The notes below the pieces were generated by a model that worked only from the letters and a program-made list of their open reading frames with translations, had not been told where the DNA came from and made no database searches. From the IMG/VR virus record IMGVR_UViG_3300021424_000040, positions 1 to 55,149 of that record: DNA of 55,149 nt, one strand, 5' to 3'. The position numbers and the translations under genes were made by a program. The DNA is from a virus. Below, piece after piece: positions 27,444-37,199 of this stretch. Position 1 is the first letter of the stretch. Every line of letters starts with the position of its first letter.

Positions 27444-27662
27444 TTAAACATCAAATACTTTACATTCTAGGGCGTTTGGATTTGAGTCGCAATACAACTC
27501 CAATGGAGATGGATCGTGACTATCGTTTGGATGATTTTGTTTATATTTTTCCAGTTGTCCTAGTTCTTCTTCTACATGTCTTCTGGATTGAGATGATACA
27601 AGTGGATCATCTAAAATTTTACGATCATTTTCGATATGATCATCGATATTTTTTTCTGACAT
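27444..27662 (-). CDS. cp12: CP12-like Calvin-cycle inhibitor protein
   Basis: A 72-residue protein whose C-terminus SPLELYCDSNPNALECKVFD matches the CP12 signature: Cys58 and Cys67 with eight residues between, Pro at the fourth, Glu before the second Cys, and a final aromatic-Asp. CP12 uses this disulfide loop to bind GAPDH and, with PRK, to switch off the Calvin cycle. The N-terminal Cys pair of plant CP12 is absent, as in other short versions. The rest is a charged, disordered-looking helix (DDHIENDRKILDDPLVSS). It lies between gp27-like and gp5-like genes with 3-base gaps, so it is probably made late with the tail proteins. Confidence 0.8.
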   Translation of the reverse strand: MSEKNIDDHIENDRKILDDPLVSSQSRRHVEEELGQLEKYKQNHPNDSHDPSPLELYCDSNPNALECKVFDV

Positions 27663-27665
27663 TTT

Positions 27666-29072
27666 TTAACTGCCTAAGTTATCTCGGATTAGTTCTAGAT
27701 TACATACCGCAATCAAACCTTTGTCATTATCTCTAATAACTTCGTAAGATATCTTCTTGATAAGATACAATCCACTATTTGCTTTATCGTATCTTTCTTC
27801 TTCTCTCTTCGATTGTACAGATTGATTGGGAAGTTTTACGTTTAGTTTATCTCCTGCCCTCAGTTGAAAATTAATGGGTATAGTGATATTTAGTACCTGA
27901 TTATTCAATATCATACCTCTGCTGATAGACTGAGCTAACCATTGCTTTTTAAAATCAGGAAACTCAGTGCTACCACCTTTATCTGGTGATGCTATTTCAT
28001 CTGAATCATGAAATATTTCATGATCAAAACACTGTAACATAATACGAGTTGGATACTCTGATAATGTTTTAATAGTATCTGGAATCTGTTCATCTTTTCC
28101 CAAATGATACATTTGAGGGTATTCTTTACTTAAATCAAAGAAATATTCTTCGTATTCACAACTTGATGTATTGAAAAAAGAAATCATAGATGAATATACC
28201 CCATATCTCATTTTTCTTAAAATATTTTCTTGTGCTGAAAAAGAATAGTTTAATATTTTATATGAATTTTTTTCTGCAGTATCTCTATCATCCTGAGCAA
28301 ATGCATAAACATAATCTTTATGTTTAACAGAAGCTTGTATCAATGCATCTATTGATTTAAAAACATATCCATCATATCTCTCAAAGAACATATACCCTGC
28401 ACTACCAGAAACTACAGCAGCTGATTTTGCTGTTGCTGAGTTAGTAACACCGTTTTCTCCAGATGTTGTTCCGCTACCTGTTGTAGAAGAAGTCGCATTT
28501 GCAATAGTTGGATTTGCTGAACTTGATACACATTCTGGGAGAATAGATGTTATTACATCAAATGGACGCTTGAGTGAAGGTATTAGTTTCATTTTATACT
28601 TACACGTCTCGCCATCAACTATCTTTCTATCTCCTAATTTTATATAGTTATCAATCAAATCCGCTGCAATAGCATCGCCAGTTCCCTTCAAAACTTTACC
28701 AACTCGCAAAGTTTCATTTCTAAGTGCTGCTTCAGAAAATAAATCAAGTATATACAGTTGTTTACTTTTAGAAACGATTCTATTTCTCACACCATAAACA
28801 ACAAACCTCCATTTAAAAGTTTCTTCTGAAATATTTGGTGCTTGTAACTCTATATCTACTATTTCGGTGCCAACAATAGGAACAGTTCCAATAAGGTTTA
28901 TAGCAGTATCAAATATCATCAACTCTGCTGCCATCGTATAACTTTCCACATTTTCAAATATTTTTATGCCAAATATTTGCGCTTCTGGATTGTTACCAGT
29001 AAGCATGTGCTCTTTTCCTTTTGTATCTGTTATAATAACTTTTTTAACTACTGCATTTAAATCCAATCCCAT
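27666..29072 (-). CDS. 27: gp27-like baseplate hub protein (468 aa)
   Basis: It starts MGLDLNAVVKKVIITDTKGK, using an ATG that shares its A with the preceding stop (TAATG); a longer open extension to 29126 lies inside the upstream gene and is rejected. The first 250 residues show a tail-tube-like beta domain (FENVESYTMAAELMIFDTAI, WRFVVYGVRNRIVSKSKQ) as in T4 gp27/VgrG. A Ser/Thr/Gly-rich insert follows (about 220-245), then a second domain ending with a barrel-like LRAGDKLNVKLPNQ. In T4 a gp27 trimer sits on gp5; the gp5-like gene two places downstream supports this. Confidence 0.7.
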   Translation of the reverse strand: MGLDLNAVVKKVIITDTKGKEHMLTGNNPEAQIFGIKIFENVESYTMAAELMIFDTAINLIGTVPIVGTEIVDIELQAPNISEETFKWRFVVYGVRNRIVSKSKQLYILDLFSEAALRNETLRVGKVLKGTGDAIAADLIDNYIKLGDRKIVDGETCKYKMKLIPSLKRPFDVITSILPECVSSSANPTIANATSSTTGSGTTSGENGVTNSATAKSAAVVSGSAGYMFFERYDGYVFKSIDALIQASVKHKDYVYAFAQDDRDTAEKNSYKILNYSFSAQENILRKMRYGVYSSMISFFNTSSCEYEEYFFDLSKEYPQMYHLGKDEQIPDTIKTLSEYPTRIMLQCFDHEIFHDSDEIASPDKGGSTEFPDFKKQWLAQSISRGMILNNQVLNITIPINFQLRAGDKLNVKLPNQSVQSKREEERYDKANSGLYLIKKISYEVIRDNDKGLIAVCNLELIRDNLGS

Positions 29073-31921
29073 TACATTGACCCCCAAGGAGAAGAAATAC
29101 AGAGAACAGATGCCAATCCATGACATGATGGATCGTTAGAATATTCTGAAGTATCTTGAGACGATTTAGAAGGTGACGGAACACTAGATGAGGATTCTCC
29201 GCCAATAACATTAATGATTGCTGTTTCGGACATTTCATCTGCTACTTGATTTGTTGCGGCAATAGGTGGTGCTGAAGGGGCAGTTTTAGGTGGAGATGCA
29301 GTGCTTGTCTCTGATTTTTGTGACGTATTACTTGCTAGTGGATTTAATATACCACTAAACATTTTTACCATTTTTTCAACATCATCTAAACGTTGTTCGA
29401 CCGTTATCTTATTATTGATATTAGCAACGCCAAACATCGAACCACCCTTTTCGTGTCCCAATAAATCTTTTATAGCGGCATCAGTTGCTGCTCTCCTGTT
29501 TCCAAGACCTTGAGGAACTGAACCAAGAGAACCAGAACTAGCTGCTCTCTGTAAAGCAGGAACTGCCTTATCAGATGCACCTTGCCCCATAGGTGTTGTC
29601 AACCATCTAGTAAGACGCTGGAACCAGCCACCCTCTTCAAAAGATGTCAGATTACTCTGCTTTGGAATAGCAATCTCTGGTCCATGGATTCCACCCAAAT
29701 CCTGTTTTTCATTTTGTCTTGACCAAACTGGAGTTTTATTGCTATTATCAATTAGTTTATCATTTGCTCTATAACTATATTCTCCTGGTTTTAATACACT
29801 AGCATTATTAAATGGATTCCAATCCCTCTTTGTACTAACTTGCCTGACAACTCCAGTACGCAAGTCTCTAACTAGATCGAAACTATCTGCCTTACCCTGT
29901 TTTTGGACTTCATCTAGATACAGTTGAGTAACTTTTTCTCCTGGTTTCCATCTATAAATCTGTCCTTTATTATCATACCAATATTTCTTATTACTTCCAA
30001 CAACAGGATTGAGGTCTGCACTTGGAACCATAACTTTATCTCCAGATGCAAGTTGAACCTGTGTTCCTTTAACCTCTTTTTCTGTAGTAAGCGCAGTTTC
30101 GCCATCTGCAACATTTATTCCAGCTGGCGCTATTCTTTCCATAGCTGCTCCAGCACCAGGAATATTTTCCAATGTTTGTTTCGTATCTTCTTGACGCTCA
30201 TTCGATCTTTCTTTATTAGCATCACCAGTTGGTTTTGGCGAACCACTGCCAGTAGTTTTATTATCTGTTTCTTTCTTAGCACCCAAAGCCTCTAGAGAAC
30301 CAGAAATAAGATTTTCTAAGAACTTTGATCTTTCTTTCTTAGCACTGGCATCTTCTTTAAACTTACCACCACCAACTTTTAGATTTGGTAATGCTTGAGA
30401 CATGCCAAACTGTCTAGCAAGATTTTGAATATCTGGACCCAATGCTTGCGCTACGGGAGTTCCCAACGGACCCATTCCTTTCACGAACTGATCAACTACA
30501 GAAAGCATAGAAGCAGCAGATGCTTTTATTCCAGGATCATCAGATCCAGAAAGACCTTTTGATTTTGCATCAGCACTGTTTAAATCAACAACTGCTTCTT
30601 TTCCTGCTTCACCCAACATAACAGAACCAGAAGAGTTCTTTATTCTCGATTCTGATGTTCCATATTCGTTACCCCATGCGGATCCCCAAGACCCCTTTTT
30701 GCTATTTGGATCAAATGCTTGTCTAAAATTTTCTCTAAGATTGGCGTCAATCTCTGCCATCTTAGCATTTGATTTACTAACATCCCCACCTGCCATTATT
30801 AGTTCAAAAATAGCTCTGAATGGAGCTCCAATAGTCTCTGCCACAGCAGACTGGCCGTCAAGCACACGAGCAATAGGATCTTCTGTCATATCTAACAGCT
30901 GATCAGGTATGATCCCAGTTTGTGCTGCTATACCAACTGGAGTAAGCGGAGGTATCATTAAAAAAGTATTCAAAAATGGATTTTTTAGAACTTCCTTTTT
31001 CTTTTTACTGTCAAGTGCTCTCCATTGATCCCCTAGACCACGGGTTGCTTCTCCAACTGCGCTAGCAGCAAGTCCTGTGCCCGCCACAGCGGCAGTTGCT
31101 GCCGCACCAGAGGCAACTGCTCCTGCCGTAATACCACCTCCCGCTGCCGCTCCGCCGCCCGCTGCAGCGCCTCCACCACCCAATCCCAACATGTTAGCAA
31201 CTGGACCAGGAAGGAATCTGGCGATCAGTGCAGACAATCCACCACCAGACATCAATCCAGATACAAAGTTAATAACACCTTGCATCTGTTGCCACTTATC
31301 CATCAAAAATCCAGTTAAGGTATCTCCACCAGTTTTTTCTGATGATGCCATTCCAAACATACCAGAAGCACCAGCAGCTCCAGATGCTGATTGTGGACGT
31401 TCACCGCCCATCAGTTCTATTAGTTCTCCTTGTGATTCTAGTTGATCTGCAAGAATAGCTTGTACACCCGTTATTCCGTTAGAAGTAAAACTACTAGATT
31501 GCAGTTGAGAGTTTAATAGTTGAGTTATAGCAGTTAAACCACCCTGAATGGAGGTTGTATCCGCAACAAGCGAACCAAATCCACCTGTAAGTATTTTTGC
31601 TAGTCCAGCTCCAGCACCACCACCTCCTCCCCCAGTAGGGGATGATTTAGGTTGTTCTGGTTTAGGTGGTTCTTTATATTTAAAGTTTTCTCCAAATGTT
31701 TTTTTGCCAGATAAAAATCCACCACCAAAGTTATGGGCAAGTGCTTTTTTAAATAGTCCTTTTTTATCCTCTTCAGCAACTTCACCGCCTTCTGCTTCTA
31801 CTTTTTCTTGACGTTCTTTTTCTTGTTTAGCATCATCTCTAGATTGCATAGCTTTACCAGCTATAAATCCACCTAATGTTTGTCCACTCGTTTTTTGAGA
31901 TTGCTCTACGCCAAATGACAT
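29072..31921 (-). CDS. large hub/tail-measure-type structural protein (949 aa)
   Basis: A Gly/Ala/Ser-rich virion protein. The N-terminus (QTLGGFIAGKAMQSRDDAKQ) resembles that of the next upstream gene's product (LTEYIVEKASKSRNDAKS), so they may share a docking segment. It has a hydrophobic Gly-rich zone at about 245-300 (GAVASGAAATAAVAGTG). Residues about 440 (VMLGEAGKEAVVDLNS) match a motif common in tape-measure proteins. The C-terminus is Ser/Pro-rich. It may be the tape measure or a hub protein (T4 gp29/gp28 position); sequence alone does not decide. A late box (31945-31952) lies upstream. Confidence 0.6.
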   Translation of the reverse strand: MSFGVEQSQKTSGQTLGGFIAGKAMQSRDDAKQEKERQEKVEAEGGEVAEEDKKGLFKKALAHNFGGGFLSGKKTFGENFKYKEPPKPEQPKSSPTGGGGGGAGAGLAKILTGGFGSLVADTTSIQGGLTAITQLLNSQLQSSSFTSNGITGVQAILADQLESQGELIELMGGERPQSASGAAGASGMFGMASSEKTGGDTLTGFLMDKWQQMQGVINFVSGLMSGGGLSALIARFLPGPVANMLGLGGGGAAAGGGAAAGGGITAGAVASGAAATAAVAGTGLAASAVGEATRGLGDQWRALDSKKKKEVLKNPFLNTFLMIPPLTPVGIAAQTGIIPDQLLDMTEDPIARVLDGQSAVAETIGAPFRAIFELIMAGGDVSKSNAKMAEIDANLRENFRQAFDPNSKKGSWGSAWGNEYGTSESRIKNSSGSVMLGEAGKEAVVDLNSADAKSKGLSGSDDPGIKASAASMLSVVDQFVKGMGPLGTPVAQALGPDIQNLARQFGMSQALPNLKVGGGKFKEDASAKKERSKFLENLISGSLEALGAKKETDNKTTGSGSPKPTGDANKERSNERQEDTKQTLENIPGAGAAMERIAPAGINVADGETALTTEKEVKGTQVQLASGDKVMVPSADLNPVVGSNKKYWYDNKGQIYRWKPGEKVTQLYLDEVQKQGKADSFDLVRDLRTGVVRQVSTKRDWNPFNNASVLKPGEYSYRANDKLIDNSNKTPVWSRQNEKQDLGGIHGPEIAIPKQSNLTSFEEGGWFQRLTRWLTTPMGQGASDKAVPALQRAASSGSLGSVPQGLGNRRAATDAAIKDLLGHEKGGSMFGVANINNKITVEQRLDDVEKMVKMFSGILNPLASNTSQKSETSTASPPKTAPSAPPIAATNQVADEMSETAIINVIGGESSSSVPSPSKSSQDTSEYSNDPSCHGLASVLCISSPWGSM

Positions 31922-31944
31922 CTATCGACCCTACCTTGTATTGA

Positions 31945-31952
31945 TATTTATC
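31945..31952 (-). promoter_or_regulatory. late promoter box (GATAAATA) for the 949-aa gene
   Basis: GATAAATA on the minus strand, 24-31 bases before the ATG at 31921, overlapping the end of the upstream gene. The same variant stands before speD. Confidence 0.45.
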
Positions 31953-34392
31953 GTGAACGACGCATAGTTAACTCTCTGATAAACTTAAGGGGGTCAAAAA
32001 ATGCACCACCACCCGAACTTCGGGTTGAAGATCTAGAAGACGGAGACACTGATGGTTGTGAAGAACCACCACCTACTCTATTGACAACAATATTCCCCTG
32101 TTTTTTATCAGACGTTGCAACCACCCTTGTCTGAGAACTAACTGTTTTGGGAATAGGTGCAGGTTTTGGTAGTTTTGCGTCATAAAACCATCCATGGAAG
32201 TTATAGTTTTTACCTCTAGTAATATCGCCAGGTTTCATATAAGGTTTCTGACTTTCTCCCATAAAATCTGTTCTACCACCAACAAATCTTGCTGCTGCTT
32301 GCTGTAAAGTGGGATTTGTTATAGATTTTGCTGCCATATCAACTTTACTTGCATTCCCAACCGCAGCAATAGCAGATTTTCGATCTTTAATAGCATTCCA
32401 TTTACCAGCATTATTAAATGTTGGTTGATACTGTCCAGGAGCAGTTATAATAGATGATATACTTCTTCCGCCAGGATAAGAACCAATTGCAGCACGATTA
32501 TATAAAGACTGTGCAACATCTGCTTGTCCCTGTGAATGTAATGAATCTTCTTTTGATGTTAATGCTGCTATTTTCCAAAACTCCGCAGAACCACCAGCAG
32601 AAAAATAAGAAGAAACTTTTGCATCTAATCCAGAAGCAATCTCTGACCATCTTTTAAATACTCCCATTGGATCATCTTTCATGCTATATTCTTTGTTTTC
32701 AATCGGATAAACTTCAAACCCCCCATCAAATACACGAACGATCTCTTTACCGTGTAGAGTAACGGGCAAACCCTGAATATTACTATCAAAACCACTTTCG
32801 GGTCCATCCACAATGTATGTACCTAATATATTTTTGCTATTTCCGATAGAAGTACCTCTAGAAGCTGATATTTTAGCAAGTACCGCTTTGGAATCTGCTA
32901 TTCTTTCCGCTTGTTCTCTTGGCCCTTGGTCTGCTGGTCTTTCATAATTATGCAACACCCAATTACTTGCTTCTTCTATTGTTTTTGATGCCTTGAAACG
33001 ACCTTCACGATCATATGTAGGAAATTCTCTTTTCAACATTTCATAGTTAATTGCGTCAGTCAACCCTTGTTTGTCTGGATCAACACCCATGCTCTTAGCA
33101 AGGTCATATAACTTCTGCTGTCTGGATGCAGTAGTCCATTGCGCCCACCCATATCCACATTTTCCAGGCATTGCTTGAGGAAGCAATCCTTTTTTGCTGC
33201 CCTCCAACAAATCTGGGACAAGATTAGTATTTTCTTGAGTTAAGTTTCCTACGATTCCTGCTGCCTGAAAGTCTGCATAACCCAAATCTTTCATGAGCAT
33301 TTTTGCTATCTTTACTGCTTTTTCGCTAGCGTTACCAGTAAAATCTCCAGGAGTAACATTTTCTCCAGTAATACCAGTAAATGTTTTATCTATAAACTTG
33401 GAAATAAAATCTTCATCATTTAAAAACTTACCCCAAGTTTTTCCAAACTCTTTAGAAGCAATATCTTTTTCTCTTTCAGCAGCCGCTGCAGGTCCACCTA
33501 ATAAGTTACTTAGTATGCTATCAGTAACGCCTAATGCTAAAGCAAATGGTTTTACTAGTGATTTTACATATGGTAAGAAAAATCCACCAATCGCACCAGA
33601 ACTTTTTATAAACTGACTAATCAAGTTAACAGAAGCAATACCTGCTGCTTGTAAAGGTAATTGCATTACATCAGCATATGGCACTAAAGATTGTGTTTTA
33701 TCTTTTTTAGGCAATCCTGGGGTTATGCCTCCTTCTGCTTTTTTATCTGGAGAAGATGGGGGATTTACGGTTGGTGGTTTTGATGAGGATTGATTAGATT
33801 GAATAGAATTTGTGGTATTTTTGGATGATTCATCCACAGAATCAATATCTTCAGTATCGTCTTCTTCTTCATCCGAAAGTTGCTGTGGTTTTTTTGCTTC
33901 TGCTATCTCAATCTCTGGAAAATTAGAAAACTTATGAGCAATCGCAGTAAATACTGCTTTTTCTAGTTCTGCGCGTTGCGCTAACATATCAGTCAAAATC
34001 TCGATATTTTGTGCCATAGCAAGATCTTGCTCTGTCACTTCCGACATAACTTTACCGAGATGATATATTTTAGTCTTTATTTCTTCGGTTTGTCTAGAAA
34101 GACGATAAAAACCTTGTTCTAGCTCCTTGCCAAATGACAACTGTTGCTTTTGTTGTTCTCTTTTTTCCTTTGTCTTTTTCTCTAATATTTTTGATACAAA
34201 ATATCCACTAAGAGTTCCACTAGATGTTTTTTTCTTCTTATTTTTATCTTTTGATTTTCCGCCAAGCAAAAACTCAGTTAGGGTGCCACCACCAGATGTT
34301 GATTTTTTAGATTTTTTCTTATCTTTTGATTTAGCATCATTTCGAGACTTCGATGCTTTTTCTACGATATATTCTGTTAGTGTTTTTGCCAT
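31948..34392 (-). CDS. virion protein with phage tail lysozyme domain (814 aa)
   Basis: The N-terminus is extremely Lys-rich (residues 1-80), then comes a coiled coil (about 85-160, LSRQTEEIKTKIYHLGKVMS). Residues about 355-480 form a tail-lysozyme (Phage_lysozyme2) domain: AAGIVGNLTQENTNLVPDLL with the likely catalytic Glu, then CGYGWAQWTTASRQQKLYDL, the usual GYG-AQW signature. A further domain (about 600-730) with KEDSLHSQGQADVAQSLYNR resembles a cell-wall hydrolase region (SleB-type pattern), less surely. It would cut peptidoglycan during DNA injection. The shared DPMGVFK motif links it to the M23 protein next door. Confidence 0.75.
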   Translation of the reverse strand: MAKTLTEYIVEKASKSRNDAKSKDKKKSKKSTSGGGTLTEFLLGGKSKDKNKKKKTSSGTLSGYFVSKILEKKTKEKREQQKQQLSFGKELEQGFYRLSRQTEEIKTKIYHLGKVMSEVTEQDLAMAQNIEILTDMLAQRAELEKAVFTAIAHKFSNFPEIEIAEAKKPQQLSDEEEDDTEDIDSVDESSKNTTNSIQSNQSSSKPPTVNPPSSPDKKAEGGITPGLPKKDKTQSLVPYADVMQLPLQAAGIASVNLISQFIKSSGAIGGFFLPYVKSLVKPFALALGVTDSILSNLLGGPAAAAEREKDIASKEFGKTWGKFLNDEDFISKFIDKTFTGITGENVTPGDFTGNASEKAVKIAKMLMKDLGYADFQAAGIVGNLTQENTNLVPDLLEGSKKGLLPQAMPGKCGYGWAQWTTASRQQKLYDLAKSMGVDPDKQGLTDAINYEMLKREFPTYDREGRFKASKTIEEASNWVLHNYERPADQGPREQAERIADSKAVLAKISASRGTSIGNSKNILGTYIVDGPESGFDSNIQGLPVTLHGKEIVRVFDGGFEVYPIENKEYSMKDDPMGVFKRWSEIASGLDAKVSSYFSAGGSAEFWKIAALTSKEDSLHSQGQADVAQSLYNRAAIGSYPGGRSISSIITAPGQYQPTFNNAGKWNAIKDRKSAIAAVGNASKVDMAAKSITNPTLQQAAARFVGGRTDFMGESQKPYMKPGDITRGKNYNFHGWFYDAKLPKPAPIPKTVSSQTRVVATSDKKQGNIVVNRVGGGSSQPSVSPSSRSSTRSSGGGAFFDPLKFIRELTMRRSR

Positions 34393-34409
34393 GATCGACC
34401 TACCTAGCT

Positions 34410-34438
34410 AAAATATTTAGAAAAACCTTTTTTGTCAA
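34410..34438 (-). promoter_or_regulatory. possible sigma70-type promoter for the lysozyme gene
   Basis: TTGACA (34438-34433), 17 bases and TATTTT (34415-34410) on the minus strand, 18 bases before the ATG at 34392. It lies in a 101-base AT-rich gap without genes, so chance is possible. No terminator hairpin is seen in the gap. Confidence 0.35.
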
Positions 34439-34493
34439 AAATTTGCCGAGATTTTTTTTCGACCAATTTGGTATTTAAGAGTCATTTTTGAAA

Positions 34494-37199
34494 TCACTGC
34501 ATCCTACGAAGTTTTTGAAGTTCCATGACCATGTTCGTATCCATTTTTAAATCCACAAAGACAGGAGTTGAATCTGAGTATGCAGTTGATACAATACCAT
34601 TTGATTTACTCATAGGCATCTCTATAGTAGTAACTTTTGCAGCTGGTTTGTTTTCTGTAGCAGTTACAGTTGAAGTTGGTGATGCTGGTGGAGTCACTGG
34701 CGATTTTTGCTGCAACACTGATTGTATTTCTTCATAACCAGATTGTCCCGACTTAACTTTGTTAGCAAGTTTTGGGTATAATTTTGCCCATTGTTGCATT
34801 GGAGTTAGATTTGGATCAACTACAGTAGTGGTTATTTTTTCTACAGCATTTGCTTGTGGTTTTTTGCTTTGTGGTTTTGACGATGATGATGTTGGTCTTC
34901 TATCTTGTATAAACCTATTTTGAACACCTGGAGCATTCAAAGTATTCATCGTATAACTTTTTCCTGATTTGTTTAACTGCTGCCAACCGTAGTTTTTACC
35001 TGCCCAATAAACATCTTTGCCATTTAGTTTTGCTTTTGAACCCAACTCTCTTTCCTTTTTTTTGGTTTTAAAAACACCCATGGGATCCCACCATGCATTA
35101 CCACCAGAAGCAAAACTAGGTTTATTTTGATGAGTCCATTCAACTGGGTCTATCCTGTCTCCCCAGCTACCTTTCCTAACTTCCCAGTGTAGGTGTACCC
35201 CTTCAGAGTGTCCAGTTGTACCCGTTGTTCCCAAAACCTGCCCCGCTTGTACCTTAGATCCCTTAGTAATGCTATCTGCCACTTTTTCTAAGTGACCATA
35301 AAATGTGAATATCTTGGGAGAGTCATGTTGAATCTCCACATAGTTTCCATAACCATAACCACTATTTTTTGGCCAGTCTCTATTAACATCAGTAATCGTT
35401 CCAGCAAAGGGAGTAATAATCTTAAGATTTTGATATCCTGCTGGAGCTAAGTCGATACCAGTGTGGGGTTTGCCCCACCGCATACCAAATCCAGAAATAT
35501 AATGTAATTTTCCCGTGTCTGATTTTGTATACGGAACCCACGCAGGAGGTTTAGAAACATTAGTTCCCCCCATTCCACCAAGACCTTCGCCATTTGGTCC
35601 GATTGTCAAAATATCTTTTGCTATTTCTGCAGCACCACCACCTTCTCCATCTTCTCCTTCGCGTACCCCACCTTCAAAAATCAAACGGTTATTCTTAAAA
35701 TATAGTTTCCATGACTTATAGAACTTCCTTTCTTCACCTTCATTAGGAATCACGCCAGCATATGCTGGTCCACCTAACATATCCAAAACAATATTTACGG
35801 GTATGCCAAGTATTGATGCAGCAGACTGAACTAACTTTGGTAACGCATTATTAAAATATCCTGCGAGTGGTCCCAAGGAAGACAATACATTACCAAATAC
35901 AGATATTACTGAACCCAGCAATCCTTTCATGGGCAAAGACATAACTTTGCCCAATCCATTGATGTATTCAATCTCATCATAGTTACCAAACATATCTTTA
36001 CCATAGTTTCTATTCAATGGTATAATCGCTGTGCCTGGTGCCAAGTTTCCTACAGTAGGATTAGTATAGATTCCAGGTTGGATTATATTTTTTAGTCCAG
36101 TGCCAGGAGATATGCCACCTTCTGCCATTGCTGGCATGGAAGTTGACATCAAACCAGAAGAGGCTTTTCTTGGCGATTGTGGTTTGGTATCTGGTTTCCA
36201 AAACTCCCACCATTGTTTTGGTGGTTCTGGTTCTTGTTTTGGTTCTGGTACTTCAGGAGTAGACTCTTGTTGTATCGGTTCTTTATCTACTTGAATATCA
36301 TCCAATCCCAAATCAATAGATTGTTCTCTTGATTTAGATTCAAGATCATTTAGAAACTCAGTGTAGTTTTCTACTTGCTGACCAACTAAAAACTGGGCAA
36401 GTTTTAATCCTTCATTACTAGATCTTATGACAGAAGTTCTTCTCTTAACTAATGTCGTCTGCGCGGATAACTCAGCACTTATGTTATCTAAAATAGCAGA
36501 TAACTCAGTAATCTTTTGACGTGCAGCATTAGGAAACTTCTTGGGGATTAACTGCAAAGGAGACTTAGACTCAGTAGAGTTTGAAATAACTTCTTCTTCA
36601 GGTGAAGAAGCAAGAGTTTCTGTTAAAGATTTTGGACTATCTTCTGATGTCTCGGCATCTACTATTTCTTTTATCTTAGTCTCTTCTTCTTGTTGCTGAG
36701 CAAGTTTAATATCAGAAGAGTTTGTGTAACTACCTTCCCATGGATCCGCAATAGGTTCCATAGGTGCTATCAAAGGTTCTGCTGCTTGAACATTTGCAGA
36801 CTTTCTGCCCTTGACTATCTCAGCTATTCTAGATTGAACTTGTTTTGCTTCAATCTTATCATCAACTTCTTTGCGAAAAGGTTTCTCTAGAAACTCCTCA
36901 ACCAACCATTTCTGATATTGCTCTTGATTGTATGCACCACCGTACTTATCATTCTGATTGACTTGAGGATACCAACCACCAGATTTAATGTTCTCGATTA
37001 ATCGATTGGCGTCTGCTTCAGACAATTTGACATAAGATGAGTATCTAGTACCACCTAGTTCAGGCAGTTCTCTACCAGTCAATCTACCTTTAAGTATTAA
37101 CCAAGATTTTTCACCAGTTTTGTCCGCAGGCCACCATGGTTGCTTAGGATCTAATATACCCTCTGGCGGTTGTTCTATTTCTAAGTCTTCTGGATTCAT
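34494..37199 (-). CDS. virion protein with M23 (LytM) peptidase domain (901 aa)
   Basis: The N-terminal 130 residues contain WWPADKTGEKSWLILKGRLTG and a domain of unknown type. A long charged region follows, with a helical segment (KITELSAILDNISAELSAQT). A tape-measure-like segment is MAEGGISPGTGLKNIIQPG with GTAIIPLNRNYG. The zinc-peptidase domain (about 560-690) shows GKPHTGIDLAPAG (His and Asp ligands), FTFYGHLEKV and GVHLHWEVRKG (HxH), all M23 metal-site residues. Such enzymes cut peptide cross-links. The C-terminus repeats the WWDPMGVFK motif. It is probably in the tail tip or tube, with the neighbouring lysozyme protein covering the glycan bond. Confidence 0.75.
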   Translation of the reverse strand: MNPEDLEIEQPPEGILDPKQPWWPADKTGEKSWLILKGRLTGRELPELGGTRYSSYVKLSEADANRLIENIKSGGWYPQVNQNDKYGGAYNQEQYQKWLVEEFLEKPFRKEVDDKIEAKQVQSRIAEIVKGRKSANVQAAEPLIAPMEPIADPWEGSYTNSSDIKLAQQQEEETKIKEIVDAETSEDSPKSLTETLASSPEEEVISNSTESKSPLQLIPKKFPNAARQKITELSAILDNISAELSAQTTLVKRRTSVIRSSNEGLKLAQFLVGQQVENYTEFLNDLESKSREQSIDLGLDDIQVDKEPIQQESTPEVPEPKQEPEPPKQWWEFWKPDTKPQSPRKASSGLMSTSMPAMAEGGISPGTGLKNIIQPGIYTNPTVGNLAPGTAIIPLNRNYGKDMFGNYDEIEYINGLGKVMSLPMKGLLGSVISVFGNVLSSLGPLAGYFNNALPKLVQSAASILGIPVNIVLDMLGGPAYAGVIPNEGEERKFYKSWKLYFKNNRLIFEGGVREGEDGEGGGAAEIAKDILTIGPNGEGLGGMGGTNVSKPPAWVPYTKSDTGKLHYISGFGMRWGKPHTGIDLAPAGYQNLKIITPFAGTITDVNRDWPKNSGYGYGNYVEIQHDSPKIFTFYGHLEKVADSITKGSKVQAGQVLGTTGTTGHSEGVHLHWEVRKGSWGDRIDPVEWTHQNKPSFASGGNAWWDPMGVFKTKKKERELGSKAKLNGKDVYWAGKNYGWQQLNKSGKSYTMNTLNAPGVQNRFIQDRRPTSSSSKPQSKKPQANAVEKITTTVVDPNLTPMQQWAKLYPKLANKVKSGQSGYEEIQSVLQQKSPVTPPASPTSTVTATENKPAAKVTTIEMPMSKSNGIVSTAYSDSTPVFVDLKMDTNMVMELQKLRRMQ

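Noticed and set aside
29073-29126. Longer start of the gp27-like gene at 29126
   Set aside because: The extra 18 residues lie inside the upstream gene; the TAATG overlap at 29072 is the usual coupling here.
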